From Enhygromyxa salina (GTDB lineage: Bacteria > Myxococcota_A > Polyangia > Nannocystales > Nannocystaceae): a DNA stretch of 64,000 nucleotides. A model generated the notes under the pieces. The model ran no database searches and had not been told where the DNA came from. It saw nothing but the letters and a program-made list of their open reading frames with translations. Positions within the stretch are counted from its first letter, which is position 1; each line of letters starts with the position of its first letter. The stretch is taken from the NCBI RefSeq assembly GCF_002994635.1, contig NZ_PVNL01000130.1, positions 62,001 to 126,000 of the forward strand, given 5' to 3'. The translations under genes and the position numbers were made by a program. Shown one piece after another: positions 33,715 to 45,100 of this stretch.

Positions 33715-36258
33715 TCAGCGTCGAACCACGACCACCTGGTGAGCACCGGTCTCGAGCTTGATCTGTAGAACCCCGGAGTCGAACGCCCAGCCGCGCTCGA
33801 CGTTGGCGAGCGCCGCCGGGTCGAGCTGCTCGAGCTCGCCGAGCTGATCCGACACGCCGCTCGGCGCCATGCCCAGCGCGACGATCTCGAAGCTCACCCC
33901 AGCCGCGAACTCCGAGCCAGGTGAGACCGCCAGCTCGATCGTCGCGTCGGAGCTGGCCTGACTCAGCACGGTCTCGTCGAACAGCGTCAGCCCAGCGTCG
34001 GGCCCAGCGCTGGTCCGGACCGTCAGGCGCCCCGGCGCGGTCGCGTACGAGTCGACCTGACCGGGCTCGATGCCAGGGTTGGTGGTCGGCGCGAGGCTGT
34101 CGATCGTCGGACGCAGCAGCGGGACCAGCTGGCCCGCCCGCAGGAACAGGGGCGGGCGGCCGAGCGGCGCGTCGATCATCTGAATGGTCGGGCCGGGGCC
34201 GGCCGCGTCGACGATCTCGCCCGTCCACCAGTGGATCCAGCGTCCAGGCGGAAACGTGACCGCGCGGCTGACCGCGCCAGCGTCGACGACCGGCGCGACC
34301 AGCAGCGCGTCGCCGAGCATGTAGTCGAAGCTGGGGTGGACGCCGAGCTCGGGAAACGCGAGCCCCAGCGGCCGCGCGATCGCTCGCCCGCCGTCGCTGA
34401 GCGCCGCGATGTGGGTCCAGAAGTAGGGGAACAGCCGCAGGTGCAGGCGCGTGAGCTCGCGGTAGGCGGCGAGCACCGTGTCGTCGAACTCCCAGGCCAC
34501 GTCGTTGCTGCTGGTGCCGATCTGCATGACGGGCATCAGCGCCGAGTACTCGCACCAGCGCACGAAGGTCTCGGGCGTCGGCGGCGAGTGGCGGTAGCCG
34601 CCCGTGTCCGACGCAAACAGCGGGAACCCGCTCGGCCCCAGCGACAGGCCCGCGACGATCGCCGCTGGCAACCCACCCACGCCCGTGTAGCTGCTGCCGA
34701 AGCGCTGGAACACCTCACCGTGGCGGGTCATGGTCGCGTCGAGATCGCCGGGCCAGATCACATCGACGTTGGCCTGATCACCGTGGGTGCCCGTGCGCGT
34801 GAGCAGGAACCCGCCCGTGTCCGGCAGCAGCTCCTGGTAGGCCCGGTGGTACAGGCGGGCGTAGTGCTTGTGCATGGTCCGCTCGCTCGACCCGTCGGCG
34901 AAGCTCCAGACCGTGCGCACGCCGTTGATCCCAACGGTCACGTCTTCGCCGTAGTCGAGCTTGAACCCCTCCACGCCCATGCTGGTGTAGAGCTGGACCT
35001 GGTCCTGCCAGAACGTGTACGCGGCCGGGTTGGTGAAGTCGATCGGCTCGTCCCAGTTCGAGGTCAGCAGCGCGGTGTCGGGCGGGAAGTAGCCGTTGTC
35101 CTCGGCCTCGAGCCGGAGCGCGGCGACGGCCGGATCATCGGCGTCGAGGTAGGGCGTGTGCCACAGGGCGAAGCGCAGGCCCATCGCGTGAGCCTGGTCG
35201 ATCATCGCCTGCGGATCAGGGAACTGCGCGGGCTCGAAGTCGAAGCTGTTGACCCCGCTGGCGTAGGGCCGATCGACCCAGATCCCCGAGGTCGCGAGAT
35301 CGAGATCCCGCAGGGTCTGGATGTCGGCCTCGACCTCGGCCTGATCTTGGTTCTCGTCACGCCAGATCCACGGGCCCAACGCCCACGGGGCCGGCACGTG
35401 GGGGTAGCCGCTGACGGCGTAGTAGTGCCCGGTGATGTCGAGCGGGTGGTCGGCGGCAAACAGGTAAAAGTGCAGCCCGCTCGGCGTGTCTGGACCAGTG
35501 CCGACCGTGGCGATCACCGTGTCGCTGGCGGTCTTGGCCACGTCGAAGCTGCTGACGTGATCGTCGTTGATGTACAGGCCCCAGCCGCGGGTCCCGGTCA
35601 GAAACGGGACCGGGACGTGGGCCTCGTTGTTGCTGCTCTCGAGGGTTGGATCGAACTCGAGCGCGAGCGCGCGCAGGGTCCCGCGGTGCTCCGGCTGGTC
35701 GAACAGCTCGCCGAGCCCGTAGAAGCCCTCTTCGGCGTCGACCTGGGGCGCCAAGCGCAGCATCGCGTGCACGGGCCCGCCAGGGTTGGGGGTCCAACGG
35801 GCCTCGTAGCGACCGGGAGCCAGGCGATCGACGATCAGCTGGGCCGTGGCGCCGCTCGTGTAGGTCAGCGTGGCCTCGATCTGCTCGGGGGTGTTGGTCA
35901 GCGTCTGGGCCGACGCGACGATCCGCCACGCGTCGGGCTCGACGAACAGCGGGTCGTAGCTGCTGCTGTCGTTGATCGCCGCGACCTCGCCGAGCGCGAA
36001 CGCGTTGGGGCCGAAGCTGAGCAGGACCTCGTCGCCGCGGAGCAGGCGGAGCTCGGGGGTGGCCTCGATCCACTCGAGGGTGATCTCCGCTGGCTCGCCG
36101 TCGCCATCGCCGTCGCCGTCGCCATCGCCGTCGCCATCGCCATCGCCGGTCGTGCTGGTGTCGGATGTCTCGCCAGACTCGACCGCGGGGCCGGGGCCGG
36201 TGTTGCACCCCAAGCTCGAGACCAACACGACGGTGAGGACGATCGGCGCGCGGCGCAT
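33715..36258 (-). CDS. Glycoside hydrolase family 31 lipoprotein
   Basis: An 847-residue predicted lipoprotein: signal ending SSLGCNTG, then a long (GD)n linker at about 40-55. The GH31 domain shows the N-terminal sandwich, then GIWVDRPYASG, the nucleophile motif GFKLDYGEDV and the acid/base region VIWPGDLDATM, ending with beta-sandwich domains (RWIHWWTGEIVDA). GH31 enzymes cut alpha-glucosidic, alpha-xylosidic or related bonds; the KLDYGE variant suggests an alpha-glucosidase- or sulfoquinovosidase-like member, but the substrate is not assigned. Its placement as a lipoprotein suggests use of external polysaccharide. It is 42 bases downstream of the next lipoprotein gene, with a hairpin in the gap. 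Confidence 0.92.
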   Translation of the reverse strand: MRRAPIVLTVVLVSSLGCNTGPGPAVESGETSDTSTTGDGDGDGDGDGDGDGDGEPAEITLEWIEATPELRLLRGDEVLLSFGPNAFALGEVAAINDSSSYDPLFVEPDAWRIVASAQTLTNTPEQIEATLTYTSGATAQLIVDRLAPGRYEARWTPNPGGPVHAMLRLAPQVDAEEGFYGLGELFDQPEHRGTLRALALEFDPTLESSNNEAHVPVPFLTGTRGWGLYINDDHVSSFDVAKTASDTVIATVGTGPDTPSGLHFYLFAADHPLDITGHYYAVSGYPHVPAPWALGPWIWRDENQDQAEVEADIQTLRDLDLATSGIWVDRPYASGVNSFDFEPAQFPDPQAMIDQAHAMGLRFALWHTPYLDADDPAVAALRLEAEDNGYFPPDTALLTSNWDEPIDFTNPAAYTFWQDQVQLYTSMGVEGFKLDYGEDVTVGINGVRTVWSFADGSSERTMHKHYARLYHRAYQELLPDTGGFLLTRTGTHGDQANVDVIWPGDLDATMTRHGEVFQRFGSSYTGVGGLPAAIVAGLSLGPSGFPLFASDTGGYRHSPPTPETFVRWCEYSALMPVMQIGTSSNDVAWEFDDTVLAAYRELTRLHLRLFPYFWTHIAALSDGGRAIARPLGLAFPELGVHPSFDYMLGDALLVAPVVDAGAVSRAVTFPPGRWIHWWTGEIVDAAGPGPTIQMIDAPLGRPPLFLRAGQLVPLLRPTIDSLAPTTNPGIEPGQVDSYATAPGRLTVRTSAGPDAGLTLFDETVLSQASSDATIELAVSPGSEFAAGVSFEIVALGMAPSGVSDQLGELEQLDPAALANVERGWAFDSGVLQIKLETGAHQVVVVRR

Positions 36259-36280
36259 GCCCGTGGTTTTACCCTCTCTT

Positions 36281-36296
36281 CGCCCGCTCGCGGGCG
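36281..36296 (-). terminator. Hairpin between the two lipoprotein genes
   Basis: A perfect 6-bp CGCCCG/CGGGCG stem with a 4-base loop lies just after the stop of the Cys-rich lipoprotein gene (36301), in its transcript direction, and before the start of the GH31 gene. There is no U-run; it could be a weak terminator or only an RNA hairpin. Confidence 0.35.
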
Positions 36297-36300
36297 GGCA

Positions 36301-37107
36301 TCACAGGCAGGTGTTGCTCGCGTCGTCACAGCTGCTGCAGCAGCCCGAGCCCTCGTACCCGCAGGTCGTGCCCGCACCGCGGCAGGACTCGAAGATCACG
36401 GTGACCATCCCCGACCGCGACGCGTCGTCGACGACCCTGAGCTCGACCCGTCGATAGCTCCCGCTCGGCACGGTGGTCTCGATCGTGGGGCCCGCGAAGT
36501 CCATGTAGTCGGCGGCCCCCGAGACGGTCTCCCAGCTGTACTCGACGATCGCGTTGCCCTGCGGCGAGCTGCCGGTCCCGGTCAAGGTCAGCGTCGACCC
36601 TTCCTCGATGACGACCGTGGTGGATTGGTCGCGCCCGCTGAATTCACCGGTCGCGTCGCCGGTCCACGTCACGGTTGGCACGGGATAGATCCAGTCCTCG
36701 TCCGGCGAGCAGAACTCGCCGCCCTCGCCGCACACGTAGTGCTCGGGGCAGCCCGCCTCGCAGGTCGGCTGGCAGTACCCGTCGTGCTCGTTGGACTTGG
36801 CGCCGAAGAACTCTTTGACGGGGTCGAACAGCGGGTCGAGGATCGAGTCGTAGCCAACGCAGCGCCAGCCATCGCGGCAGTCCGACGTGACCTCGCCGGC
36901 CTCGGCACAGTTTCCGCTCGGGCACTCACAGCGACTGTGGGAGCACAGGCCGTAGCTGGTGCACGCCTCTGACGTGCAGTCCTTGTCGGCGTCGCAGACC
37001 TCGCCATCGGTGATCCCAGAGTCGAACAGCCCGCAGCCAACCACGGTCGACATCGCCAAGCCGATCGCCAGAACCACCCATTTGGAATGTGCGATGACCT
37101 TTTCCAT
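36301..37107 (-). CDS. Cys-rich lipoprotein with PKD-like domain
   Basis: About 268 residues. The signal ends in lipobox VVGCGLF. The N-terminal half has about sixteen Cys in short EGF- or Dickkopf-like spacings (CDADKDCTSEACTSYGLC, CECPSGNC, CQPTCEAGCPEHYVCG). A PKD/Ig-like beta-domain follows (TVTWTGDATGEFSGRDQ, SWETVSGAADYMDF) and a final CGYEGSGCCSSCDD. It is probably a surface adhesin or binding protein; the ligand is unknown. The ATG at 37107 is selected for its signal peptide MEKVIAHSKWVVLAIGLAM. The GH31 gene follows after 42 bases. Confidence 0.8.
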   Translation of the reverse strand: MEKVIAHSKWVVLAIGLAMSTVVGCGLFDSGITDGEVCDADKDCTSEACTSYGLCSHSRCECPSGNCAEAGEVTSDCRDGWRCVGYDSILDPLFDPVKEFFGAKSNEHDGYCQPTCEAGCPEHYVCGEGGEFCSPDEDWIYPVPTVTWTGDATGEFSGRDQSTTVVIEEGSTLTLTGTGSSPQGNAIVEYSWETVSGAADYMDFAGPTIETTVPSGSYRRVELRVVDDASRSGMVTVIFESCRGAGTTCGYEGSGCCSSCDDASNTCL

Positions 37108-37218
37108 GCTGGGCAAATTATCACGCCGCCATGGCTCGCGGGACGTGCGCAAGATTTCGCAGTGCCGCAGGCCACGGGGCGCAGTGTCTGGCACAGCCTG
37201 GCCCGAGCTGAGAGCTGC

Positions 37219-37737
37219 TCAGTCGGTGACGGGGTACAGCGCCAGCTCGGTGATGTAGTCGCGCTTGCCCACACCGACCCCGGCCGAGCGCAGCAACGCG
37301 TAGGCCGTAGTCACGTGAAAGTAGAAGTTGGGTATCGCCATCTGGCGCAGATAATCGGCGCCCTTGATCCCCATCCCGGGGAGGAAGCTCAGCCGAACCT
37401 CACGGTCGGCTCCGCCATCGACCGCGCGCTCCTCGACGCTCTTCAGAAACTCGAGCGTGGACGCAATCCGGGCCTTGAGCTCGGCCATGGTCGTCTCGGT
37501 GTCGGGGTTGGAAGGGGCCTCGACGCCAGCGAGCCGCGCGCCCGCGAACTTGGCGATGTCACAGGCAACTTGAACCTGATACGAGAGCGGCCGCATGTCG
37601 GGCGCCAGGCGAAAGCCGACAAAGTCGTCAGCTGAGAACTCCTTGGCCTGCGCGAACGCGATGGCCTTGTCGAGGCACCCGTCGAGGTTGCGGAGCATCG
37701 AGGACATTTGGACGACACTGTGTTGGTAGAGGGACAT
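37219..37737 (-). CDS. DUF1993 family protein
   Basis: A 172-residue helical protein starting MSLYQHSVVQMSSMLRNLD, the hallmark opening of the DUF1993 family, with the FVGFRLAPDMRPLSYQVQ and FLPGMGIKGADYLRQMAIPNFYFH motifs present. The fold resembles DinB-like four-helix bundles. The role is unknown. The ATG at 37737 starts at the conserved N-terminus; the frame is open further upstream. It stands as an independent gene between a lipoprotein and the nucleotidyltransferase pair. Confidence 0.92.
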   Translation of the reverse strand: MSLYQHSVVQMSSMLRNLDGCLDKAIAFAQAKEFSADDFVGFRLAPDMRPLSYQVQVACDIAKFAGARLAGVEAPSNPDTETTMAELKARIASTLEFLKSVEERAVDGGADREVRLSFLPGMGIKGADYLRQMAIPNFYFHVTTAYALLRSAGVGVGKRDYITELALYPVTD

Positions 37738-37786
37738 CGGCGCGACGATCCAGCGTCTGCGCGAGTCGGTCAATCCCCGAGCGGGA

Positions 37787-38320
37787 TCACGCGGCGTCAC
37801 GAAAGTCCTGCTCGACCAGGCCTAGGATCAGCGAGCGCAGCCGGGGGTCGAGCTCGGTCTGGCGCAGACGTTGGTCGAGCGTCTCGCGCTCGACCAGCGA
37901 GTGGCGGATCACCGCGCGCACGAACTCACGATCCTTCTCGCGGTTGGCCGCGTACTTCGAGACCACGAGGTCGTGGATCTCGAGGCACCAGCCCGTCGCC
38001 CCACGGGTGCGCGCGTTGGCGACCGGGATCAGGCGTTGCTGCCACTGTTGCGGGAGCGTTGCGGTCTGCTCACCCACGCCCTGGGCGTAGTAGCCGAAGG
38101 TCTGGTGGAACGGGGACAGCTCGCCGATCGACCCGTCGACCAGCTCGGCGCGCTCGGGGAAGTTGCGCGGGTACACGTCGGCTTCGTTCGAGATCAGCAG
38201 CTCCTCGGGCGCGTCGGGGAACTGGCCGAGGATCGACTGACTGCCAATGATGATGATCTCGTCGTCCTCGGCGATCGTCGAGCAGGCTCGGATCAGGTGC
38301 TCGAGCTGCGCGCGCTTCAT
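37787..38320 (-). CDS. Nucleotidyltransferase-like protein (DUF6036 type), second gene of a pair
   Basis: A 177-residue protein with a nucleotidyltransferase-like core: EIIIIGSQSILGQFP, where the GSQ replaces the usual GS-x-A/G motif, and the acidic pair in ISNEADVYPR. A helical region follows (EIHDLVVSKYAANREKDREFVRAVI) as in DUF6036 and AbiEii-like proteins. It overlaps the upstream small gene by 4 bases (ATGA), so the two are translationally coupled, a common layout for toxin-antitoxin-like or regulatory pairs. Toxicity is not shown by sequence. Confidence 0.75.
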   Translation of the reverse strand: MKRAQLEHLIRACSTIAEDDEIIIIGSQSILGQFPDAPEELLISNEADVYPRNFPERAELVDGSIGELSPFHQTFGYYAQGVGEQTATLPQQWQQRLIPVANARTRGATGWCLEIHDLVVSKYAANREKDREFVRAVIRHSLVERETLDQRLRQTELDPRLRSLILGLVEQDFRDAA

Positions 38321-38658
38321 TGCGCCTCGAGCTCCTCGCGGACGCGCGCCCACAGCTGCCAGCGCGTGCGCGGATCGAGGGCCCCGGCGAAGGGCGTGCA
38401 CTGTCGCAGCGCGCGGCCGTGCTCGCTGGGATCGGTGATCGCCGCCGCGATCCCGGCGATATCCCTGGCGAGGAGCTCCCGCCAGGCCTCGGCGTACGCC
38501 CGCGCGACGCTGCGATCGCCGAGCCACGCCGCCACGCGGGCCCGGGCCGTGTCCACCAGCTCGGGCTCGTCGGCGAGTCGCGCGGCGATCAGCCGATGCG
38601 CGGCCAAGCTGCGAGCCTCAGCCAAGCGATGGGGGTCGATCGCCACCTGCAGCATCAT
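38317..38658 (-). CDS. Small helical protein, first gene of a nucleotidyltransferase pair
   Basis: About 113 residues, predicted all-helical (DPHRLAEARSLAAHRLIAAR, ARARVAAWLGDRSVARAYAEAW), without a recognised DNA-binding motif. It begins MMLQVAIDPHRL; two neighbouring ATGs (38658, 38655) are possible. Its stop overlaps the start of the nucleotidyltransferase-like gene. By position it could be the antitoxin or partner of that protein. A repeat-rich intergenic stretch (38663-38757) lies immediately upstream. Confidence 0.6.
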   Translation of the reverse strand: MMLQVAIDPHRLAEARSLAAHRLIAARLADEPELVDTARARVAAWLGDRSVARAYAEAWRELLARDIAGIAAAITDPSEHGRALRQCTPFAGALDPRTRWQLWARVREELEAQ

Positions 38659-38662
38659 AGAA

Positions 38663-38757
38663 CTGTTTTCAGCTCGGGCGAGGCTCCTCGCCGCGCCGGC
38701 AAGTGGGGGGAGAGACCTCGCCCGAGCTGAAGACAGCCTCGCCCAAGCTGAAAACAG
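38663..38757. repeat. Inverted intergenic repeat cluster (REP-like)
   Basis: One forward copy of a 32-base unit (38663-38694, beginning CTGTTTTCAGCTCGGGCGAGG) is followed by two reverse-complement partial copies, 38716-38736 and 38737-38757, each with one mismatch over 21 bases. The same 32 bases occur at 58337-58368. The reverse copies can pair with the forward copy to form long hairpins, as in REP/BIME elements. No coding frame crosses the cluster cleanly. Confidence 0.75.
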
Positions 38758-38758
38758 C

Positions 38759-39937
38759 TCAGTCGCTGAGCTTGGACTTGAGCAGGTCGCCGAAGCTGCC
38801 GACCTTGTCGGTCGCGCCCGCGCTCTGCTTGGCCCGGAACTGCCGGTAGTTGCTGCGGGCCTCTTCTTCTTCGACCCGGCGCATCGAGAACCGCGTGCGG
38901 CCTTTCTCGTCGGTGCCGATCGCCACGACCCGGACCTGCTTGCCGACCGGGAACGCCCTGCGGGGGTCGCCGCCCGGGGGCAGATCAAGCTCGCGGGTGG
39001 GCACGACGCCGCCGCCGGTCGCGGTCTCGACGAACACGCCGAACGCCTCGACCTTCACGACCTCGGCGTCCACGACTTGTTTGTCGTTGCCCCCGGCGCT
39101 GGCGGTCTGGGTGCCCTCGGCCAGCTGCGTGGCCTGGCGCAGCGACAGCCCGATCCGCGTGGCCCCCTCGGCGGTCTGCTCGATGCTCAGCACCTTCACG
39201 CGGATCTGCTCGCCGACCGTGACCACGTCCTCGACCCGATCCACGCGGCCGTGGCCGAGCTCCGACACGTGGATCAGCCCCTCGACGCCGCCGAGATCGA
39301 TGAACGCCCCGTACGGCTGGGTCGCCTGCACCGTGCCCTCCACGATCTGTCCCACGCTCAGGTTCTCGAGCGTCGCGCGGCCCGTGATCGCCCGCTCGTC
39401 TTGCAGCAGGGCCTTGCGCGAGACCACGACCGAGCGGCCGTTGTCGCGGATCTCGAGCACCTTGAACTGCATCGTCTGCCCCTCGTAGATCGAGATGTCG
39501 GGCGTGAACGAGATGTGCACGTGCGAGGCCGGACAAAACGCCCGGATCTTGCCGATCTGAACCTCGAGCCCAGCCTTGACCGCCTTGGTCACGGTGCCCT
39601 CGATCGGCGCCCCAGCCTCGAGCGCCGTCTCCAGCCCCGCGAGCCCGCTGCCCGCGTTGAAGCGCATCACCAGCTTGGGGTGGTCGCCGCCCTCGGCCAC
39701 CGTCGCGCGCAGCCGATCGCCGACCTTGACCGTCAGCTCACCGTGCTCGTTCTCCAGCTCGTAGCGGGCGATCTCTGCCTCGGCCCGGGTGCCAGCGTCC
39801 ACGAACACCGCGTCTTTACCGATCTGCACCACCGTGACCTGCACGCTGTCGCCAGTCGAGAGCCGCTTGTAAGTCCCGCCCCCGCCCGTCGCCAGCGAAG
39901 TCTCGAACATCGCCGCGAAATCCTCATCTTGCGCCAT
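38759..39937 (-). CDS. S1 RNA-binding domain protein (ribosomal S1-like)
   Basis: A 392-residue protein with four S1-like OB-fold domains. Repeated motifs are VFVDAGTRAEAEI, VKAGLEVQIGKIRAFCPASHV, YGAFIDLGGVEGLIHVSELG and GVFVETATGGGVVPTREL. The GVEGLIHVSELGHGRV block is the most typical S1 motif. The protein is shorter than a full six-domain ribosomal protein S1, so it is more likely a paralogue binding single-stranded RNA, for example in translation or RNA turnover. The ATG at 39937 begins MAQDEDFAAMFETSL. Upstream lies a triple tandem repeat, which may contain its promoter. Confidence 0.92.
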   Translation of the reverse strand: MAQDEDFAAMFETSLATGGGGTYKRLSTGDSVQVTVVQIGKDAVFVDAGTRAEAEIARYELENEHGELTVKVGDRLRATVAEGGDHPKLVMRFNAGSGLAGLETALEAGAPIEGTVTKAVKAGLEVQIGKIRAFCPASHVHISFTPDISIYEGQTMQFKVLEIRDNGRSVVVSRKALLQDERAITGRATLENLSVGQIVEGTVQATQPYGAFIDLGGVEGLIHVSELGHGRVDRVEDVVTVGEQIRVKVLSIEQTAEGATRIGLSLRQATQLAEGTQTASAGGNDKQVVDAEVVKVEAFGVFVETATGGGVVPTRELDLPPGGDPRRAFPVGKQVRVVAIGTDEKGRTRFSMRRVEEEEARSNYRQFRAKQSAGATDKVGSFGDLLKSKLSD

Positions 39938-40012
39938 GACCGATGTGTGTACTCTATTTCAGCCCCGCTTCGTAGCCGGCGGGTTGGAGAGCGGGGAGCG
40001 CGGCCGCGAACC

Positions 40013-40370
40013 GCGAAGCCGGAGACTCGAGCGCCCGCTCACGAGACCGGAGCCCCTTCCAGGGGGCCACACATGCCGTCGCAAACAGCCACCCCGCTGG
40101 GAGCGAGCGAAGCGAGTGACCGCGAAGTGCGAAGCCGGAGACTCGAGCCCCCGCTCACGAGACCGGAGCCCCCTTCCAGGGGGCCACATGCGGTCGCAAA
40201 CAGCCAACCCGCTGGGAGCGAGCGAAGCGAGTGACCGCGAAGTGCGAAGCCGGAGACTCGAGCCCCCGCTCACGAGACCGGAGCCCCCTTCCAGGGGGCC
40301 ACACATGCGGTCGCAAACAGCCACCCCGCTGGGAGCGAGCGAAGCGAGTGACCGCGAAGTGCGAAGCCGC
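40013..40370. repeat. Three tandem copies of a ~116-bp unit
   Basis: Copies begin at 40013, 40129 and 40244, with a partial fourth from 40361 (periods 116, 115 and 117). Each unit has a GC-rich hairpin (GCCCCC-TTCCA-GGGGGC), a CTCGAG and the segment GAGCGAGCGAAGCGAGTG. Copies differ by only a few bases and small indels, so the expansion looks recent. The block fills the gap between the S1-protein start and the kinase stop. Open frames across it are spurious. Confidence 0.9.
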
Positions 40371-40383
40371 CTGTGGGGGTCTA

Positions 40384-41784
<1,401 letters not shown>

Positions 41785-42165
41785 GCTCGAACCCGACGCT
41801 TCGCGACGCGAGGCCGAGGCTGCTTGCGGTCGCCGCTGAGGTGGCCGCCCTTCTGATCGCTTAGGCATGGGAAGGCGAAGTTCGTGACTTGTCGGGATCG
41901 ATGCCAGGTGTCTGGCCCTGGCCCAAGTATTCCAGGAAAGCGGGGCAGAGTTTAGGGCACAGCGGCCTCAGTGCTCGTATTTCTTTGCGTGAGTGCGCGC
42001 TTTTCGCTGGCACCGTGAGTCCTCTGTCGGCAGATCGGGCGCCCCATTCGCGAACCCCTGCCCGAGGTCGGGCACCCGAAAAACCGCGAATTCCCTCGCA
42101 CAGGGGGCCCCCGCGCGGTTTCACGCTTGTACGGCGTTGGCCGGCTCCGTACCCTGGCCGTGCCC
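41785..42165. promoter_or_regulatory. Divergent intergenic region, kinase / mutase
   Basis: About 380 bases separate the divergent kinase and mutase starts. It is less GC-rich in places (GTGCTCGTATTTCTTTGCG around 41970), where promoters could lie, but I cannot assign -35/-10 elements with confidence. No conserved riboswitch or cobalamin-box pattern was recognised by eye, although the mutase needs B12. Confidence 0.3.
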
Positions 42166-45100
42166 ATGCCCACGGTTGCAGCCTCCGCGAAATCGCCCAC
42201 GGAACCCAGCGCTGGCCCCCGCGCCAACCACAAGATCCGCGTGGTCACGGCCGCGGCCCTGTTCGATGGCCACGACGCGGCGATCAACGTGATGCGTCGG
42301 ATCCTACAGGCCCAGGGCGCCGAGGTGATCCACCTAGGTCACAACCGGGGCGCCGCCGAGGTCGTCGACGCGGCGATCCAGGAGGACGCGCAAGCGATCG
42401 CGGTGAGCTCCTACCAGGGTGGTCACATGGAGTACTTCAAGTACATGCATGACCTCCTGCGCGAGAAGGGGGCGCCCCACATCACGATCTGGGGCGGCGG
42501 CGGGGGGGTCATCGTGCCGCGCGAGATCGACGAGCTGCACGCGTACGGGATCAACCGAATTTTCTCACCGGAGGACGGGCGCCGCCACGGGCTCGACGGG
42601 ATGATCAACATGATCATCGCGGGCGCCGACTTCTCGACCGCGCCCGCCGATCCGGTCGCCGCGTTCAAGCTGCTGGTCCAGCCCGCCCGGCCGGTCCTGG
42701 CCGAGGGCGATCCGGATCCGGGGGTCCCGCGCCTGGCCCAGCTGATCACCGTGCTCGAGGATCACATCGACGGCCGCGCCACCGAGGCGAGCGAGGCCCT
42801 GCTGAGCACGATCGAGGCGCACCCGGTGCCGAACGTGCCCGTGCTGGGCCTGACCGGGACCGGCGGCGCGGGCAAGAGCTCGCTCACCGACGAACTCGTG
42901 GCCCGGTTCGCCCGCGAGAACCCGGACCGCAAGATCGCGGTGATCTCGGTCGACCCGACCCGCCGCCGCACCGGTGGCGCGCTGCTCGGCGATCGGATCC
43001 GCATGAACAGCATCCGCCACGGCAACGTGTTCATGCGCAGCATGGCCACGCGCACGTCGGGGGCCGAGATCTCGGCGGCGACCAAGCACGCCGTGCAGCT
43101 GTGCAAGCTGGCTGGCTACGAGCTGATCCTGGTCGAGACCTCGGGGATCGGCCAGGGCGACGCGGCGATCGATGATCTCGCGGATCTGTGCCTGTACGTG
43201 ATGACGGCGGAGTACGGGGCGCAGAGTCAGCTCGAGAAGATCGAGATGCTCGACGTCGCCGACTTCGTGGCGATCAACAAGTACGAGCACAAGGGCAGCA
43301 AGGACGCGCTGCGAGACGTCCGCAAGCAAGTCCGCCGCAACCGCAACCTGTTTCATGGGGTCGACGACGAGCAGCTACCGGTGTTTGGCACGGTCGCCAG
43401 CCGGTTCAACGACAGCGGCGTCAACGGCCTGTACGTGGCGCTGTGTGCCAAGCTGAGCGAGCTCGGCGATCCCGACTGGGTGTCCGGCATTCCGGCGGAT
43501 CAGCGCGCGATCGCGTCGAGCACCCGGGACATCATCCCGCCTGCGCGGATCCACTACCTCGCCGAGGTCGTGCACACGGTCCGGGCCTACAAGTCCAAGG
43601 TTCGCCAGCAGATCACCGCGGTCCGGGAGCTCGCGCACCTGCGTCACGTTCGCGAGCTCGCGGCAGGATCTGCAGCCACGCTGGGTCAGGCCACGCTGAC
43701 CTGGCTCGACGAGCAGATCACCGCGGCCGAGGCCAAGCTCGACGGCGACGCCCGCCAGGCCCTGGCGCTGCTGCCCAAGCTGCGGGCCGAGTATGCCGCC
43801 GACGAGTACGTCATGCGGATCCGCGACCGCGAGATCCGCTACCCGACCCACACGATCACGCTGTCGGACAGCCGCGTGCCCCGGGTCGCGCTGCCGAGCG
43901 ACGACGAGCCCGGCGCGACCTTGCGCTACATGCTGCTCGAGGGCCCGCCCGGCCACTTCCCGTTCACGGGCGGCGTGTTCTCGTTCAAGCGCGAGGGCGA
44001 GGATCCCAAGCGCATGTTCGCCGGCGAGGGCGGCCCGGCGCGCACGAATGAGCGGTTCAAGTATCTGTCGGAGGGCGAGCCGGCCAAGCGGCTCTCGACC
44101 GCGTTCGACTCGGTCACGCTCTACGGCCAGGACCCCGAGGAGCGGCCCGACGTGTGGGGCAAGATCGGCGAGAGCGGCGTCAGCGTGTGCACCCTCGACG
44201 ACGCCAAAGAGCTCTACGCCGGGTTTGATCTGTGCGCGCCGAGCACCTCGGTGTCGATGACGATCAACGGGCCCGCGCCGATCATCTTGGCGTTCTACAT
44301 GAACGCGGCCGTCGATCAGCAGGTCGAGCAGTTCACGGCCAAGCAGGGCAGGGCGCCCAGCGAGCAAGAGTACGAGCAGCTGCGCGACGCCACGCTCCGT
44401 CAGGTCCGGGGGACCGTGCAGGCCGACATCCTCAAGGAAGATCAGGGCCAAAACACCTGCATCTTCTCGATCGAATTTGCCCTGCGGATGATGGGCGACA
44501 TTCAGGAGTACTTCATTCGCAAGCGGGTGCAGAACTACTACTCGGTGTCGATCAGCGGCTATCACATCGCAGAAGCCGGGGCCAACCCGATCTCGCAGCT
44601 CGCGTTCACCCTCGCCAACGGGTTCACCTACGTCGAGTACTACCGATCGCGGGGCATGGCGGTCAACGACTTCGCCCGCAACCTCAGCTTCTTCTTCTCC
44701 AACGGTCTCGACACCGAGTACACGGTGATCGGCCGGGTCGCTCGGCGGATCTGGGCGATCTCGATGCGCGACCTGTACGACGCCGACGAGCGCTCGCAGA
44801 AGTTCAAGTATCACATCCAGACCAGCGGTCGCTCGCTGCACGCGATGGAGATCGACTTCAACGACATCCGCACGACCTTGCAGGCGCTGTTCGCCTACTA
44901 CGATCACTGCAACAGCCTGCACACCAACGCCTACGACGAGGCGATCACCACCCCGACCGAAGCCAGCGTGCGCCGGGCCATGGCGATCCAGATGATCATC
45001 ACCAAGGAGCAGGGCCTGGCCAGGACCGAGAACCCGCTGCAGGGCAGCTACATCGTCGAGGAATTGACGGAGCTGGTCGAGGAGGCCGTGCTCGAAGAAT

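Noticed and set aside
40013-40370. Possible CRISPR array
   Set aside because: Units are tandem 116-bp copies with no variable spacers between short repeats; no cas gene is near.
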